Shown here: positions 20,747 to 31,346 of the stretch, piece by piece
Position numbering within the stretch: position 1 is the first letter of the stretch
Layout: each line of letters begins with the position of its first letter
NCBI GenBank assembly: GCA_014281115.1
Contig: JACONQ010000020.1
Location: 310,001 to 374,000, forward strand
Length of the DNA: 64,000 nt
Source of the DNA: Laburnicola sp. R22_1
Taxonomy: Eukaryota; Ascomycota; Dothideomycetes; Pleosporales; Didymosphaeriaceae
Reading direction: 5' to 3'
Made by a program: the position numbers and the translations under genes
Notes under the pieces: model-generated
Seen by the model: the letters and a program-made list of their open reading frames with translations, nothing else
What the model was told of the DNA's origin: nothing
The model's database searches: none

Positions 20747-21154
20747 GGCGACGTGAAGTGTTATGCGGAATAAAGAATAGCCAAGATAGCGGCTACTAAG
20801 ATGTAGCTACGGAATTGCGGAGCGTATTAGCCGTTAGTTGGTAGAGACAGAGGAAGAGGAACAAGCCGTACTATTAAGAAGGGCAGCAGAGGCAGAAGGG
20901 AGTATTAGTATGCGGCTGAAAGGCACCCCAGGGGGCTTATAATCGTGAAGTCGTGCATGGCCGCTAATAACCACGCCAAAGATGCATATCCTACCCTAGG
21001 GTCAAGTCGTAATCCGGCGTCAAAGTTAAGCTAGATTAGGTATCCCGAGCGACTGCGCACTGGTCGCCCGCCGCAGGTTTTAGGGGGTTTTAGGGCAAGT
21101 TGGCGTAAGAAAACGCCGTCACACCCCCCCGAAAACGACAGCCAAATTGCCATC
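20747..21154 (-). promoter_or_regulatory. 5' flank of DUF3435 copy B with conserved terminal block
   Basis: About 400 bases upstream of the ATG. The distal part (about 21087-21154: GGCAAGTTGGCGTAAGAAAA, then CGACAGCCAAATTGCC) aligns with 31792-31862 upstream of copy D. Beyond it, both flanks change at once to AT-rich sequence. This is either a conserved promoter or, more likely, the 5' terminus of a mobile unit carrying the recombinase. Confidence 0.6.
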
Positions 21155-21164
21155 TTATCATTAT

Positions 21165-21345
21165 AGATAGTAAAACTTTAACGTGTTTTAGTCTTTAAAC
21201 TTAGCACTTATATATAATATTTTATAATATTATATTATATAGGTGCTAGTAATATAGTGAAAAAACATAGTAATTAAACGCAGTATGCTACTTAAAAACT
21301 AATAAGTAAAGGCAGTTTATAACTCTTGCCTAGGAGGGATATTAT
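21165..21345 (-). repeat. Repeat R1, copy 1 (truncated)
   Basis: TAGTAAAACTTTAACG through ACTTAAAAACTAATAAGT to CTTGCCTAGGAGGG matches 56085-56250. Truncated on the left where the DUF3435 B upstream block begins. Confidence 0.75.
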
Positions 21346-21410
21346 AAAATATACTAAGATAATAGCTATAATAAGTTAATTTAAGACTATTCCTAATAAG
21401 TATATTTTTT

Positions 21411-21497
21411 TGCGACTAAGAGATTTTTAATAAAAAGATTATAAATAATAGTATTATTTCTCCTACAATTATAGATATAGAAAAGCGTTTTAAGGTA
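21411..21497 (+). repeat. Repeat P2
   Basis: About 88 bp: TTTTTTGCGACTAAGAG, ATAAAAAGATTATAAATAAT, then GATATAGAAAAGCGTTTTAA. AT-rich dispersed repeat with an inner near-palindrome (AATAGTA...CTCCTACAATTATAG). Copies also at 21900, 22653, 32705 and 54769. Confidence 0.8.
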
Positions 21498-21899
21498 TTA
21501 ATAAAAGTTAATAAGTATAAGTAGACTATATTTAGTATATCTAATAGTAAATAATAATATACTTATTAAAGTTTTTCTAAGTTTAATTATACTTAGTATA
21601 AGATAAATTTATATGTAAATTTATATTAGATAATAGCTAACTAATGTAAGAGAGTTTAGATAGTATTAATTAATTAACTATAACTAATATTATAATTAAT
21701 AAGAAATTTAAGTATATCTTTTTCTATAAATTTTCTACTTAAGGAAAGTATTTCTATTAGTATAAAATTAATATTAAGTTATTAAAAAATTAAATAAGTA
21801 CTAGTACTAATAGGAAATTAGATATATAATTATTGCGTATAAGAGATATAATAAAATAAGTAGTCTATTTATTTATAAAAGCTTATAGTTTACTTCTTT

Positions 21900-21985
21900 T
21901 TTACAACTAAGAGGTTTCTAATAAAAGATTATAAATAATAGTAGTTATTTCTCCTACTATTATAGATATAGAAAAGCGTTTTAAG
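21900..21985 (+). repeat. Repeat P2
   Basis: Starts TTACAACTAAGAGGTTTCTA and ends AGAAAAGCGTTTTAAG. Confidence 0.8.
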
Positions 21986-22383
21986 CTATTAATAAAAAGA
22001 AGTTACTCTAGATATATTATAAAAGTATTTAGAGTAGTAAGTAATTTTTACCTTTTATATTGTAAGTCTTTAAAATACTTATAAAATAAATATTAAATCT
22101 ATAAATATTTTTCTAAGTATTTACCTTAAAGGCTAAGCCTTTTATAATTTTATTTTATTATTATTGTTTTTATTCTTTTTAGTAGCCGCGTGGCTATAGA
22201 AACATAGATAAAAATAATAATCTAATTAAATAATTTATATTACGAGTTAAAGTTCTTAGAAATATAATATTAAAATAAAAAGCTAACACTATATTTACAG
22301 TTATTAAAATAAAAGTTAATATTATATATTATATATATTAAAATAGAAATTAGTGCTCTAAGCTATATATATAGTTAGTACTA

Positions 22384-22475
22384 CGCTCTTTTTATTTACT
22401 AAGTAGGGGCTCTGCTTTTTTATTATTGTATTTAAGATAAAAGCCTTTATTATTTTACTCCTAGGTAGTTAATTT
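22384..22475 (+). repeat. Repeat P1
   Basis: About 90 bp with TTTACTAAGTAGGGGCTCTG, ATTTAAGATAAAAGCC and ACTCCTAGGTAGTTAATT. GTAGRGGCTCTGCTTTTT and AAAAGCCTTTATTATTYTAC form imperfect inverted halves. Ten copies are seen in the window, on both strands, so it is probably a RIP-damaged MITE. Confidence 0.8.
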
Positions 22476-22652
22476 TACGTTATACATAGTTAGTATAAAT
22501 AAAAAAACTTAAAGAAGTTCTATATTAGAATAGAATAAAATAATACTATAGTTATACTTAAAAGAATAAAATAGTACTATCTTATAAATTTAGTAAAGCT
22601 TTAGTAAATAATATATATATTATAGTATAATTACTAGCTAATTAGTATAGTT

Positions 22653-22745
22653 TTTTTTTGCGACTAAGAGGTTTCTAATAAAAAGATTATAAATAATAGT
22701 AGTTATTTCTTCTACTACTTTAATAGAAATTTTAATTATAGATAT
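22653..22745 (+). repeat. Repeat P2
   Basis: TTTTTTTGCGACTAAGAGGT then TTCTAATAAAAAGATTATAA; the right half diverges. Confidence 0.8.
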
Positions 22746-23523
22746 TATATAGTAATATAATAGTTTATTATTTATATCTCTTTATAGATAATAATAATTA
22801 CTCTTAGGTTACTCTATATTACGTTATTATACGCACGCCTTTTTATTCTTTTTAATTGCCTATCCTTTTAAAAGACCTATTTTACATTATTATTATTCTT
22901 ATTATTCTTATTATTACTAATATATTTATATAGTATTATAGGTAGTAAGAAAGTAGAAGTACTAGTGCGTATACCTCTTATTATTATTTTTAATAATAGT
23001 TAACTATATATAGTAATGTGTAGCAAGATTATAATTATAGTTATTTTAAAAATGCTTTTTAGTAGGTAAAAGTTTTAAAGTTTAGCTATATATATTATAT
23101 TACTAGGTAACTACTATTTATATAGTAGCTATAGGCTAAGCTTCTTAAGATCTATTATAGATCTAGTAGGCTTCTTAGCTACTATATACCTATTTTTTTA
23201 AATATACCTTTTAGTATTTTAGTATATTATAGTATTACTAATTAAAATAAACTTCGAACGCACAGAAATTTTTTTCTTGTAATTTATTTTTCTTCTTAGA
23301 TATCCAAAATTAAGGAAGGCTCTATCTATCGCGAAAAAACAAGGGGATATTGCTAAGAACGCGCTTAACAGCGTCAACAAATTGTTGACTAACACAACAA
23401 CCACAAAGAGGAACCTCATAAGAAAGTTTAACCCAAGAGTTAAGTAGCAATAGAATAGTCGCATACTAAAAAAAGTCATATACATCTATAAATAATGGTC
23501 TCAGGACGCCTTTTTCGCAGAAG

Positions 23524-23560
23524 TGTCTCGCTACACTGTGCGTCTTGCGACATAGGGATT
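23524..23560 (-). repeat. Repeat A, copy 5
   Basis: TGTCTCGCTACACTGTGCGT then CTTGCGACATAGGGATTGA. The changes relative to other copies are mostly G-to-A/C-to-T, consistent with RIP. Confidence 0.65.
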
Positions 23561-25087
23561 GACCTTAAGTAAAATGTTTATTTAAATAAAAATATTTATA
23601 GAAACTAAATTAAGTTACGCTCCGCCATATCCGGACTATACGCCTTATTTAGTTTTAATTACAGGATATGCCGCCAGGCAGAGGTGCCGGAACTTTCCAC
23701 CTTATTAAGGTATAGCGGGAACAACCGAAGCTCAAAAGTTATTCCCTTGCTCCCGCTAGGACGAATAGAGTAAGATATTACCTTTCTAATATTAAATACA
23801 GTAATCGTCTACCCAAGGGAAAGAGGCACAGTCTATTACGACTCCTGGGCGACGGGGCTGGAGGACGAGGGCATCGCGACAAGTAACGTCATCCCAGCCA
23901 CAGCTACTATATCGCCCCCAGATAGATAAGCAGAAGATGGAGTAGAAGAAGATATATAAACGCTTCCTAGGTTAGTTGCCTAGCATAGTAAAGGTGCGCT
24001 ACTACATACTATATAAGAAAGACTAATAATAGTATTGTGCAATAGCTTGAGTAGGGGCTTAGTAAGACAGTTGTGAACAATCGCGCGAGCCTTAAGGAAC
24101 TTTCAATAGATATTACCCTTAAGAATAGCCTGCAGTCTAGTTTGGAGTAATCGAACGCCCACTATCGCCATATTTATACAAAAACATCAATATCCCGCAA
24201 TAAACCTATCACCCCTTGCGACGCACATCTCGAATATATCCGCCCACTAGAGCGTAAGCTCGCTAGCTGCGCCCATGGCCACCGCACGGCGCAACCCTAA
24301 GAAGCACTAGTGTGTTGGACCTTGTACCTAGGCAAAGCGCATATGTTACTAGTTCGATTCATCTACTTAACTAAGACTAAAACAATACCTTTAGCCTACT
24401 GGGTAGTCATATTAATAGTTGCTGGTGTATGGTGCGAGCTATACATTTGGTAATTGGCTCCATTTTGTTGTTGAACTAGTCTGTCTACTAGCTGCGGCCT
24501 TCCTTAAGCGCTGGGCAGTCTTGCACGCGGAGGCGTAGGGTGTACGTGTGCTGCAGGGTCATAGGGAAGATAAGCGATGACGGAACCCTAACAGCGGCTG
24601 TACTGCTGAAGGGTGTGTAGTTATACAGCAATCCCACACACTTTAAGATGCAGTTTAACGCACAGCGATACCCATAATGCCCTCTAGCTCTAACCCCCGC
24701 TGTTGCTCTCTCCGCTGACTGAACAAAAGACCTGATTAGACCCACCACGTCCCTATGCTTCTCGAGTCTAACGGCGCCGATTTCTAGACTAAGCCGCAGC
24801 GAGCTCTAGTCTTGGCTCGTCTTGTTAGAGGGGAATACGATGTGATGGGAAAGATATAAGATAAGATAGAGTGCGGCGGATGCTTTGGCAAGTAGGACTA
24901 TGAGACAGGATGGTAGAAAAACTAACACTAATGTTCTCAGGTATCGTTGGAAAAAGGAAGCGTTAAGGTTATCACCTCGCTTCTAATTGAATCGTATTAT
25001 TTTAGACGTTATCAGACGGACTAATTCACTGGTCCGCTATCCGGCAGTCTCGGGGCTGCATTGATGAGTCAATAGTTTGAATAAAAA
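23561..25087. other. Unassigned sequence, possible degraded gene near 23.8-24.3 kb
   Basis: One plus-strand register around 23822-24310 (YYDSWATGLEDEGIATSNVI onward) is cut mainly by TAA/TAG, which hints at a dead gene, but no family is recognisable. A minus-strand frame at 24488-24748 shows nothing. Confidence 0.35.
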
Positions 25088-25560
25088 TTATGGAGCACTA
25101 ACTATATTGAAGGGAATCTTTTCTGGATCACGAGAAAAATGATTATCTCTACTCTGAATACGACTAACGAGGTGGAAATAGATGCTATAAACATACTTAG
25201 GGATACACCTGACAGAGATGGCAGCTGAGCTGATCCCCTTTCTTGATATGCTGCAGGTGCTTCCTCCTAAAATGTTTGCTAAGATCCCCTGAGGTGTGTT
25301 GGTAGTGATGGCAGGATAGTATCCATACTTGCTAAGAGACATAAGTTAAGCCCAAAACAAGCTGGAGCTGATGAAAATGCAGAGAAGTCGTAATAGGTAA
25401 GGAGAAATGGAAGGAGCGGGGTAGATGCCAAGAGCCGCAGCAAGGACCGTGCGCTTGCGGGGTTGCTGAACACTAGCCGGAATTGGAAATCGCTTTGTTC
25501 GAAAGTACCGAGTGGGGTGGCGACCTTGCATGAATTTGCGCGCAATAGCAAGCATATAAC
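25088..25560 (-). pseudogene. Unknown ORF starting with repeat B copy 4
   Basis: Minus strand: ARKFMQGRHPTRYFRTKRFP, hydrophobic stretches (ISPYLLRLLCIFISSSLFW), a TAA, then SLSKYGYYPAITTNTPQGIL. The start coincides with repeat B, which recurs at three other places. A resemblance of the YPAITT segment to Mpv17/PMP22 proteins was considered but is too weak to assign. Confidence 0.35.
25480..25547 (-). repeat. Repeat B, copy 4
   Basis: Minus strand: GCGCGCAAATTCATGCAAGG, then TCGCCACCCC, CGGTACTTTCG and GCGATTTCCAATTCCGGCTA. Confidence 0.65.
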
Positions 25561-25620
25561 TGATGATAACTTTCTACCATTATAATAAGGCTTTATTACT
25601 TAGATAGGGTCCTTTTATGT

Positions 25621-26034
25621 GTAAGTGATAAGAGCTTAATTCTAACGCTGTAGCGAAGGGATATTGTTTCGCTACAAAAGAAGGCTCTGAACGAATTAGG
25701 CGAGAAGACCGATTATATGGTCCTTTGCATTTGTAAGGAGGCTGGCGCACTTACGCCCTTGTATTCCGCCCTCGCTTAACATGCAAGGGATGAAGAAAGG
25801 GATGAAGCAAGGGATAAAGCAAAGGATCAAGCAAGGGATAAAGCAAAGGATCAAGCAAGGGATAAAGCAAAGGATCAAGCAAGGGATAAAGCAAAGGATC
25901 AAGCAAGGGATAAAGCAAAGGATCAAGCAAGGGATAAAGCAAAGGATCAAGCAAGGGATAAAGCAAAGGATCAAGCAAGGGATAAAGCAAAGGATCAAGC
26001 AAGGGATAAAGCAAAGGATCAAGCAAGGGATATC
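25621..26034 (+). pseudogene. Unknown protein with ARDKAKDQ octapeptide repeats
   Basis: One register reads KKALNELGEKTDYMVLCICK and EAGALTPLYSALA, then TAA and HARDEERDEARDKAKDQ, followed by further copies of the octapeptide. The stops (TAG 25651, TAA 25777) are explicable as CAG and CAA. The tail may continue after 26034 in another register (LDRQPKDKDRVPRLLDRVET). The charged repeat would form a long helix. Family unknown; not an active gene as it stands. Confidence 0.45.
25801..26034 (+). repeat. 24-bp tandem repeat, nine near-perfect units
   Basis: GCAAGGGATAAAGCAAAGGA plus TCAA repeated nine times with almost no variation, preceded by two diverged GATGAA units. Being a multiple of three, it leaves several frames open on both strands; only the plus-strand ARDKAKDQ reading connects with flanking coding-like sequence. 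Confidence 0.95.
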
Positions 26035-26269
26035 TAGATAGGCAACCTAAAGATAAAGACAGAGTCCCTCGCCTCTTAGACAGAGTCGAGACACACAAAC
26101 AATTCACCTTAATTAATCATTACTTTTTTATCTCATCAAGATTACCCTTCTAATCTGACAAGACAGCAATGCGTACGAAATTTTGAGATCAAAGGAATCC
26201 TAGATGTTTTATAAGATATAACTCATATAGGGTTAAATAAAGGTTAGCGTAGGTATAGAATTTAATTTG

Positions 26270-26336
26270 TTTGAAGTTAAAGAACCCCTTAAATTTCTCG
26301 GCGTGGGGTGTTTCTTAACCTGCAGTGACGGACGTT
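26270..26336 (+). repeat. Repeat C, copy 3: pogo-like right terminus
   Basis: TTGAAGTTAAAGAACCCC, TTTCTCGGCGTGGGGTGTTT, then CTGCAGTGACGGACGT followed by TA. Mirror image of the terminus at 8859-8936. No matching left end is found nearby. Confidence 0.6.
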
Positions 26337-26338
26337 AA

Positions 26339-26995
26339 TATAGCTGTTGTAACTATTAAGGATAAGAAGACGGCACTGGCCATTACCTATAGCTGTCTTA
26401 GGCATGAATATACGCTGTAGCCACTTAACACCTATCGCTTTTAGAGGTTATATAGATCTAGTTAGGTACGTAGGATAAGGAGAACCATGTTATTTATAGG
26501 CTTTAGCCCTTAAAGATAAGTTAGATAACTACGCAGCGTAGCTTCTGTCCTGTAGCTAATATATACTTAATTATAAAGACCTACTTATAATTCTCTAGAG
26601 ATTGTATATAAGCCTTCTTTTCCTAACTACATAATTGTACTGCAACACCCGCTTCTAGAGCTTGGGCAAGTTAGAAGTACTGACCTCTATAGCGGATATG
26701 CGCTTTGCGCCAGCCTTACAACTTAGAATGCCTCGAAATACTATAGGAAGATATTACACACTTTTAGGAACTGTGAAAACTCTTTTTTAGCAAGCGAAAA
26801 GACAAGACGTTGTTGTTGTGGCGGTAACAGCGCTGCAGGGTTATAGCAGGTCGGGTGTACTGAACAACCAACTTTGCGTAATATTAACATACAACCTAAC
26901 AGCTAGCTTGAGGAGGTACTAGAGAGAGTCTATATAGTTTATCTACAAGAGCAAGGCCGCGTGTGTAGCGCAAAGAGAGTGTATAATACAAGTAC
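26339..26995. other. Unassigned, moderately AT-rich
   Basis: Downstream of DUF3435 copy D; no gene, RNA or repeat recognised. Confidence 0.5.
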
Positions 26996-27412
26996 CTATT
27001 GTTTCCTTTGGGACATAGGTGTCTTTCGCCACGCAGCGCGTAATAAGATGGTACCGTAGTCCTTATGCGCATGTCGCTGCCAGTGCATCTTGTGCTTAAT
27101 GTCGATCCCGCAGAGGCCGCACCTTAGGAGATCTCCGTCCCGTACATTTTCTAGGTGTCTTCTTATGAAATGTTTGCTAAGATTGCCTGGGGTATGAAAC
27201 AAGTGTGTGCGCTGAGCTGTCGGCAATTTCTTGTTGCCTAGGCATACTGTCGGAGCAAAAGGCTAACCTTCCACTCCTAAGAATAGAAGAATAATGAACC
27301 GTCACACATACGAAACATATCCTTGGCCTCTTCTCCTTCTATACCAACACCTTGGCTGCTTCTAACTCTTTCTTATTAACCTTGCGCTATAACTCCTCTT
27401 CCCTAGTGACTA

Positions 27413-29237
27413 AGTCGGGTGGGGTAGTTTCCGACACCGGGTAGTTTCCGACAGCCCCGCAATCGCGCTCCCCCACCATGCACGCTGACCGAAAAATAAT
27501 TCTTACAACCTTAATTCTTCATTAATTTCAATTTTTCCTTTTGCATTGTTTTCTCTGACTTTAAATGGCTAGTTATATAGAAGGAGATGTCTAGAACGCA
27601 CTTGCAGACCTCAAATCTGGGGTCGCTTTAGCCACTGCTGCTACTCGATATGGGGTACCACGCAACACTCTTCGCGGCCGCTTTAATGGTGCCTAACCCT
27701 ACCTGCATGCCCACAACAGTGCACATCGGCTTTTAGTTATTCAAGAAGAGCATCTAGAGCGCTGGATTCTCTATTAAGAAGCCCTTAGTTACGCGCCAAC
27801 CTATGCGCAAGTGCAAGCTATCGCAACAGCCGTTCTCAAGCGAGAAGGTGACCACAAGAACCTGGGGAAGGAGTGGACTAGTCAATTCATGAGACGCCGC
27901 CCAGCCATCAAGTCAAAGTTGGGCCACCGGACTAGCTGGGAACGCATAAATGCGGCCACTCCTGAAAGTATTAGGCAAATATTCGACCTGTACGAGACCG
28001 TGACCTGGATTCCCCCCCAACACAGGTACAACGCCGACGAGGGCGGTATCATGAAGGGCCAGGGAATTAATGGGCTTGTTATAGGCTCCTCGCAAGAGAA
28101 CCCTAATGCTGTACTAGTTAAGATAATAAATGCCCGTACTTAGACCTCTGTAGTAGAGTGTATCTCTACGCTCAGCGTTGTTCTTAAACCTTTGGTCATC
28201 TTTAAGGCTAAGAGCATCTAGGAGTAGTAGTTTAAGAAGGAGTTTTTGACTTAATATCCTTACTGGCATATTACCTTCTCGCAAAATGGGTAGACAAGTA
28301 ATGATATTGCTGTCGAGTGGCTGGAGAAGGTGTTCTTGCCCCAGACTAAGCCTGACGATTCGTCCGAGACACAGTTGCTCATTGTTAACAGCCATGGCAG
28401 TTATACTTTAGACAAATTTATAACTATATGTTATATAAATAATGTCCACTTGCTCTTTATCCTTACCTATACTTCACATATACTCCAGCCTTTAGATCTT
28501 AGTTGTTTCTCTAGCCTAAAGGTGGCGTATCGGCGCTTCGTTGGCGAGTATGGGGCTAAGACAGATGCAACAAAGCTTAGGAAGGCTAAGTTTCTTGAAT
28601 TTTATACAGAAGCGCGTAAAATTGGCCTTTAAGAGCAGTGTGTCCGATCTGGGTAGAAAGCAACAGGGCTGTACCCTAAGAACGTAAGGAAGCCCTTAGG
28701 TTCTCGCTGGGTAGTGGTGCGCGAACGGCCGTCAACACCACCCTCTTCTACTAAGGATATTAGGACGCTAAAACGTGGCAGCGATGTTGTAAAGCTATTT
28801 TCTAAAAAGAGCTTCTTACCAACTACACGACGATGTGTTCGGCTTACCGCCAAGGCATTTGACTATACCTTAATGGAGGTCACCACAAAAAATTATAAGA
28901 TTGCTTCCTTGCGCGAGCAGGTTAATTAAGCAAATCCGCTAAAACGCCGCAAAGTCGCAATTAATCCAAACAAACACTTCGCAAGTCTTGCAGAAGTTCT
29001 CTTGCAGGCTAATTAGGTGCCCTCTTAACGTGTTCGTAAAGTAAGAAACGCATCGCAGAAGGTTATTATTGTAGAGGAGGAAAGTAGCTCTGAAGAGGAA
29101 GCGGAGTAGCTATTAGTTCAATGTTTGGCGCGAGAACAACAACGAACACAATGATATCTTAATTGTGAGCATATTCGCAACCCAAGTGGTGGCAGCGGCG
29201 AAATTTTGCGGGGTGTCGGAAACTACCCCACCCGACT
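27413..29237 (+). mobile_element. Fot/pogo-like DNA transposon inserted in DUF3435 copy D
   Basis: Terminal inverted repeats begin AGTCGGGTGGGGTAGTTTCC and are flanked by TA (27411-27412 and 29238-29239), the usual Tc1/mariner-pogo target duplication. At the left end a 17-base part (CGGGTAGTTTCCGACA-type) is repeated. Length 1,825 bp is typical for the group. Inside is one transposase frame on the plus strand. Confidence 0.9.
27565..29154 (+). pseudogene. Pogo-family transposase (HTH + DDE_1), RIP-inactivated
   Basis: A single register from ATG 27565 to TGA 29152, about 530 codons. An N-terminal HTH (ALATAATRYGVPRNTLRGRF) is followed by a CENP-B-like region, then the DDE domain: YNADEGGIMKGQG (first Asp), LLIVNSHGSY where the second catalytic Asp is Asn, and HILQPLDLSCFSSLK (third Asp). 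About 15 in-frame TAG/TAA codons and no frameshift. The Asp-to-Asn change is a G-to-A transition, again as RIP would give. Confidence 0.85.
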
Positions 29238-31346
29238 TAGTGGTACGACATGACCCTTCATTTGTTTTAGTCTAGAAAGGTGTATTCCACCCTCTTCAAT
29301 TCCACAGTAATTCATGACGGCACAGATGGCCCTGTTGCGCCGGCTAACTTCCTCTTGTAGGGATGTTTTTGGTTAGGTTAGGACGGCGTCAACCAATGCC
29401 TTTTGGGCTGGGAGTATAGCGTTACAAGACATCACCGCTGCCGCAACATCTTTGGCTTCAATGCCAGCAAGCTGTTGCTTAACATCGCGCACAGGTTGCT
29501 TATACTCCCAGCGCTCTTTAATCTCCTAAAGAAGAGCATGCTGCAATCGCTGCCTTGTCTAGTTAATCTTGCAGTTAAGCGCTTGGTAGTGCGAATGTCT
29601 TGTTGCGTTTCTACGTTTAAGTCGCTTCTATTACGCTAGCAGCGAGCGAACGATAGGATTATTATTTACTAATGCCAATTGCTCCAGTGTAAGGCTCCTT
29701 GGCCTTTAGGCATCAATCAATCAACTCATTATACAAGCTGCTCGCATCAACGCGTCCTGGGGTTATATGCCTCGCACAACTGCCTATGTATCTACTATAA
29801 CACGTCGCAACAGGTAGTGTTTCAAGAATGTCTATATGTTGGCATGTCCTATCATTAGGTTTTGCATGGCCTCGCTAACGTTGCCTATACATACGTTAGT
29901 TTGAGATCTGCTAGGACTAGTAGCTAAGGCTGATATTACTATTCTTGTTAAATGCCTTGCCTCTAGCGTAGCGAAGTAAATAGGGCCGAGTGACCTGTGC
30001 AAAACCTGTAATTTCCCTAAGGGTTTTAATCCAAGGCTGTAACGTAGAGTCTGGGAGACGTTTATCCTTAGAGATAACCCAGCCTTCTAGAGTTCTCTCC
30101 GCCATGCGGAAGACGGGAATATCATCCAGTTTTCGATTAAGACGCAATGGGAGCTCATTGCGCTCTGGCGAAATAGAGAGCCTTCTTAGCTCTTCTAGAG
30201 ATGTCAGATTGTACGCAGCAAACGCCCTATTGTGGAAAAGCATCCCGAGTAGGAACACGTGGGGGCTAAAGGTGAGGGTCTCGTCATGGATAACTTTAGG
30301 AATAGGGAAAGTGTTCCTAACCAAGTTATTAGTATCTTTACAAGACGAACAGATCTTAGAAGAAAAAAACTTGCATATCTTTAATCCTAAGGAACTCCTT
30401 TGTAAATTCAAAGGTTAGCTTAAGTAACACCTAATAAGGCCCACCCTCTAGATCCTAGAGCAGCGTAACCTGGACATGCTAATAGCAAAGGCTAAGAAGA
30501 GCTTTTGGCCAATTTGCTGTAAAACCGCTAAGTTGTAGGTAGATTTGGGTTTGTATCCGATAGCGTCTGTGGGAATATTGCTTTTCAGTTATTATAAGAT
30601 TCGTCTCTAGGACTTAAGTGAGGTCCTCCACGTACATACAGGCCTTGTCTCGGCCTATCTCCTTTAAGCCGTGCTTTTTGGCTAGCTTTTGTAACACCTG
30701 CGATACAGCTTAGACGTACTATAGGGTAAAGGAGGTATGCAATAAGAGGCAGGACAGACCTTATGCATGCTCCAGTTCATCTTCCTATCCAGCTTAAGAC
30801 TTGTTGCTCTCTTGTATACGAGGCGGTACACCTTCCAGTACGTCCCAAGAGAGCTGGCGAACTTGATACCGCAGCGTTTCTGACCTCCCTTTCCTTAACG
30901 CTAATTAAGTAGCTAGTTAAAGAAGGTGTATAGGGTGTGGACAGACACGGTTGTATGGGAGCGGAGGTCTGTTCTTCCTAGGTAGGTCCAGCATCTATCT
31001 TGTGTTAGCATCGCATTTCTTAGTCCAAAGAGTAGGAGCATGTAACTTACTAGTTCTATTAGTCTTTAATACAATCTAGTAGATAGGTACTGCTCTCCTT
31101 ATAGTCCTCCTTAGTGTACTCTCTTTCGTCAAACGTTTCCAGCATGCTGGTGTAGTGCTAAGGCGGATGATTCTTATTAGCAAAGAGCCATGCTTGGTCC
31201 TCTACCTCTTTGCCTTACTTGCCATCCTCGTTACTGCACGTTTTATCGTCTGTGAGGTCTGTGTCTAACGTGACACTGCTGTTGGCATTAGACTTGGTAT
31301 ATTCGCTCTCGTTGGAGGAATTATTAATGGGTAGACAGTGTTGCAT

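Larger units (their letters stand above)
21346..23480. other. AT-rich RIP block without recognisable genes
   Basis: Very TA-rich, with several copies of two short repeats (P1 and P2). No protein recognised. A minus-strand frame at 23219-23485 is hydrophobic but has no known signature and abuts repeat A copy 5. Confidence 0.7.
26996..31346 (-). pseudogene. DUF3435 tyrosine recombinase (copy D), interrupted by a Fot/pogo transposon
   Basis: ATG 31346 opens an acidic N-terminus like that of copy B. Around 29917-30411 lies LTFSPHVFLLGMLFHNRAFA, then LPDSTLQPWIKTLREITGF and RPYLLRYARGKAF. Around 29300-29880 in several registers are MIGHANI, TFLKHYLLRR, then QQLAGIEAKDV. The sequence stops at 29240 and resumes at 27411 with a block matching copy B (compare 27305-27370 with 18610-18680). 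It ends with a C2H2-type tail (HTPGNLSKHFIRRHLENVRD, LRCGLCGIDIKHKMHWQRHA) and stop at 26996. The gap is exactly the transposon at 27413-29237, bounded by TA. Many TAG/TAA stops. Same architecture as copy B but more damaged. Confidence 0.8.

Noticed and set aside
24290..24370. tRNA-like GTTCGATTC near an unassigned segment
   Set aside because: Flanking bases do not form a T-stem or cloverleaf.
25088..25560. Mpv17/PMP22-like protein
   Set aside because: Only a short YPAITT-like stretch resembles the family; the defining C-terminal motif is missing.
25801..26034. Possible CRISPR array
   Set aside because: Directly tandem 24-bp units without spacers, in eukaryotic sequence.
25696..26107. Minus-strand LLDPLLYP repeat frames and a plus-strand KQGIKQRI frame
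   Set aside because: All frames of a 24-bp repeat stay open; only the ARDKAKDQ register joins flanking coding-like sequence.
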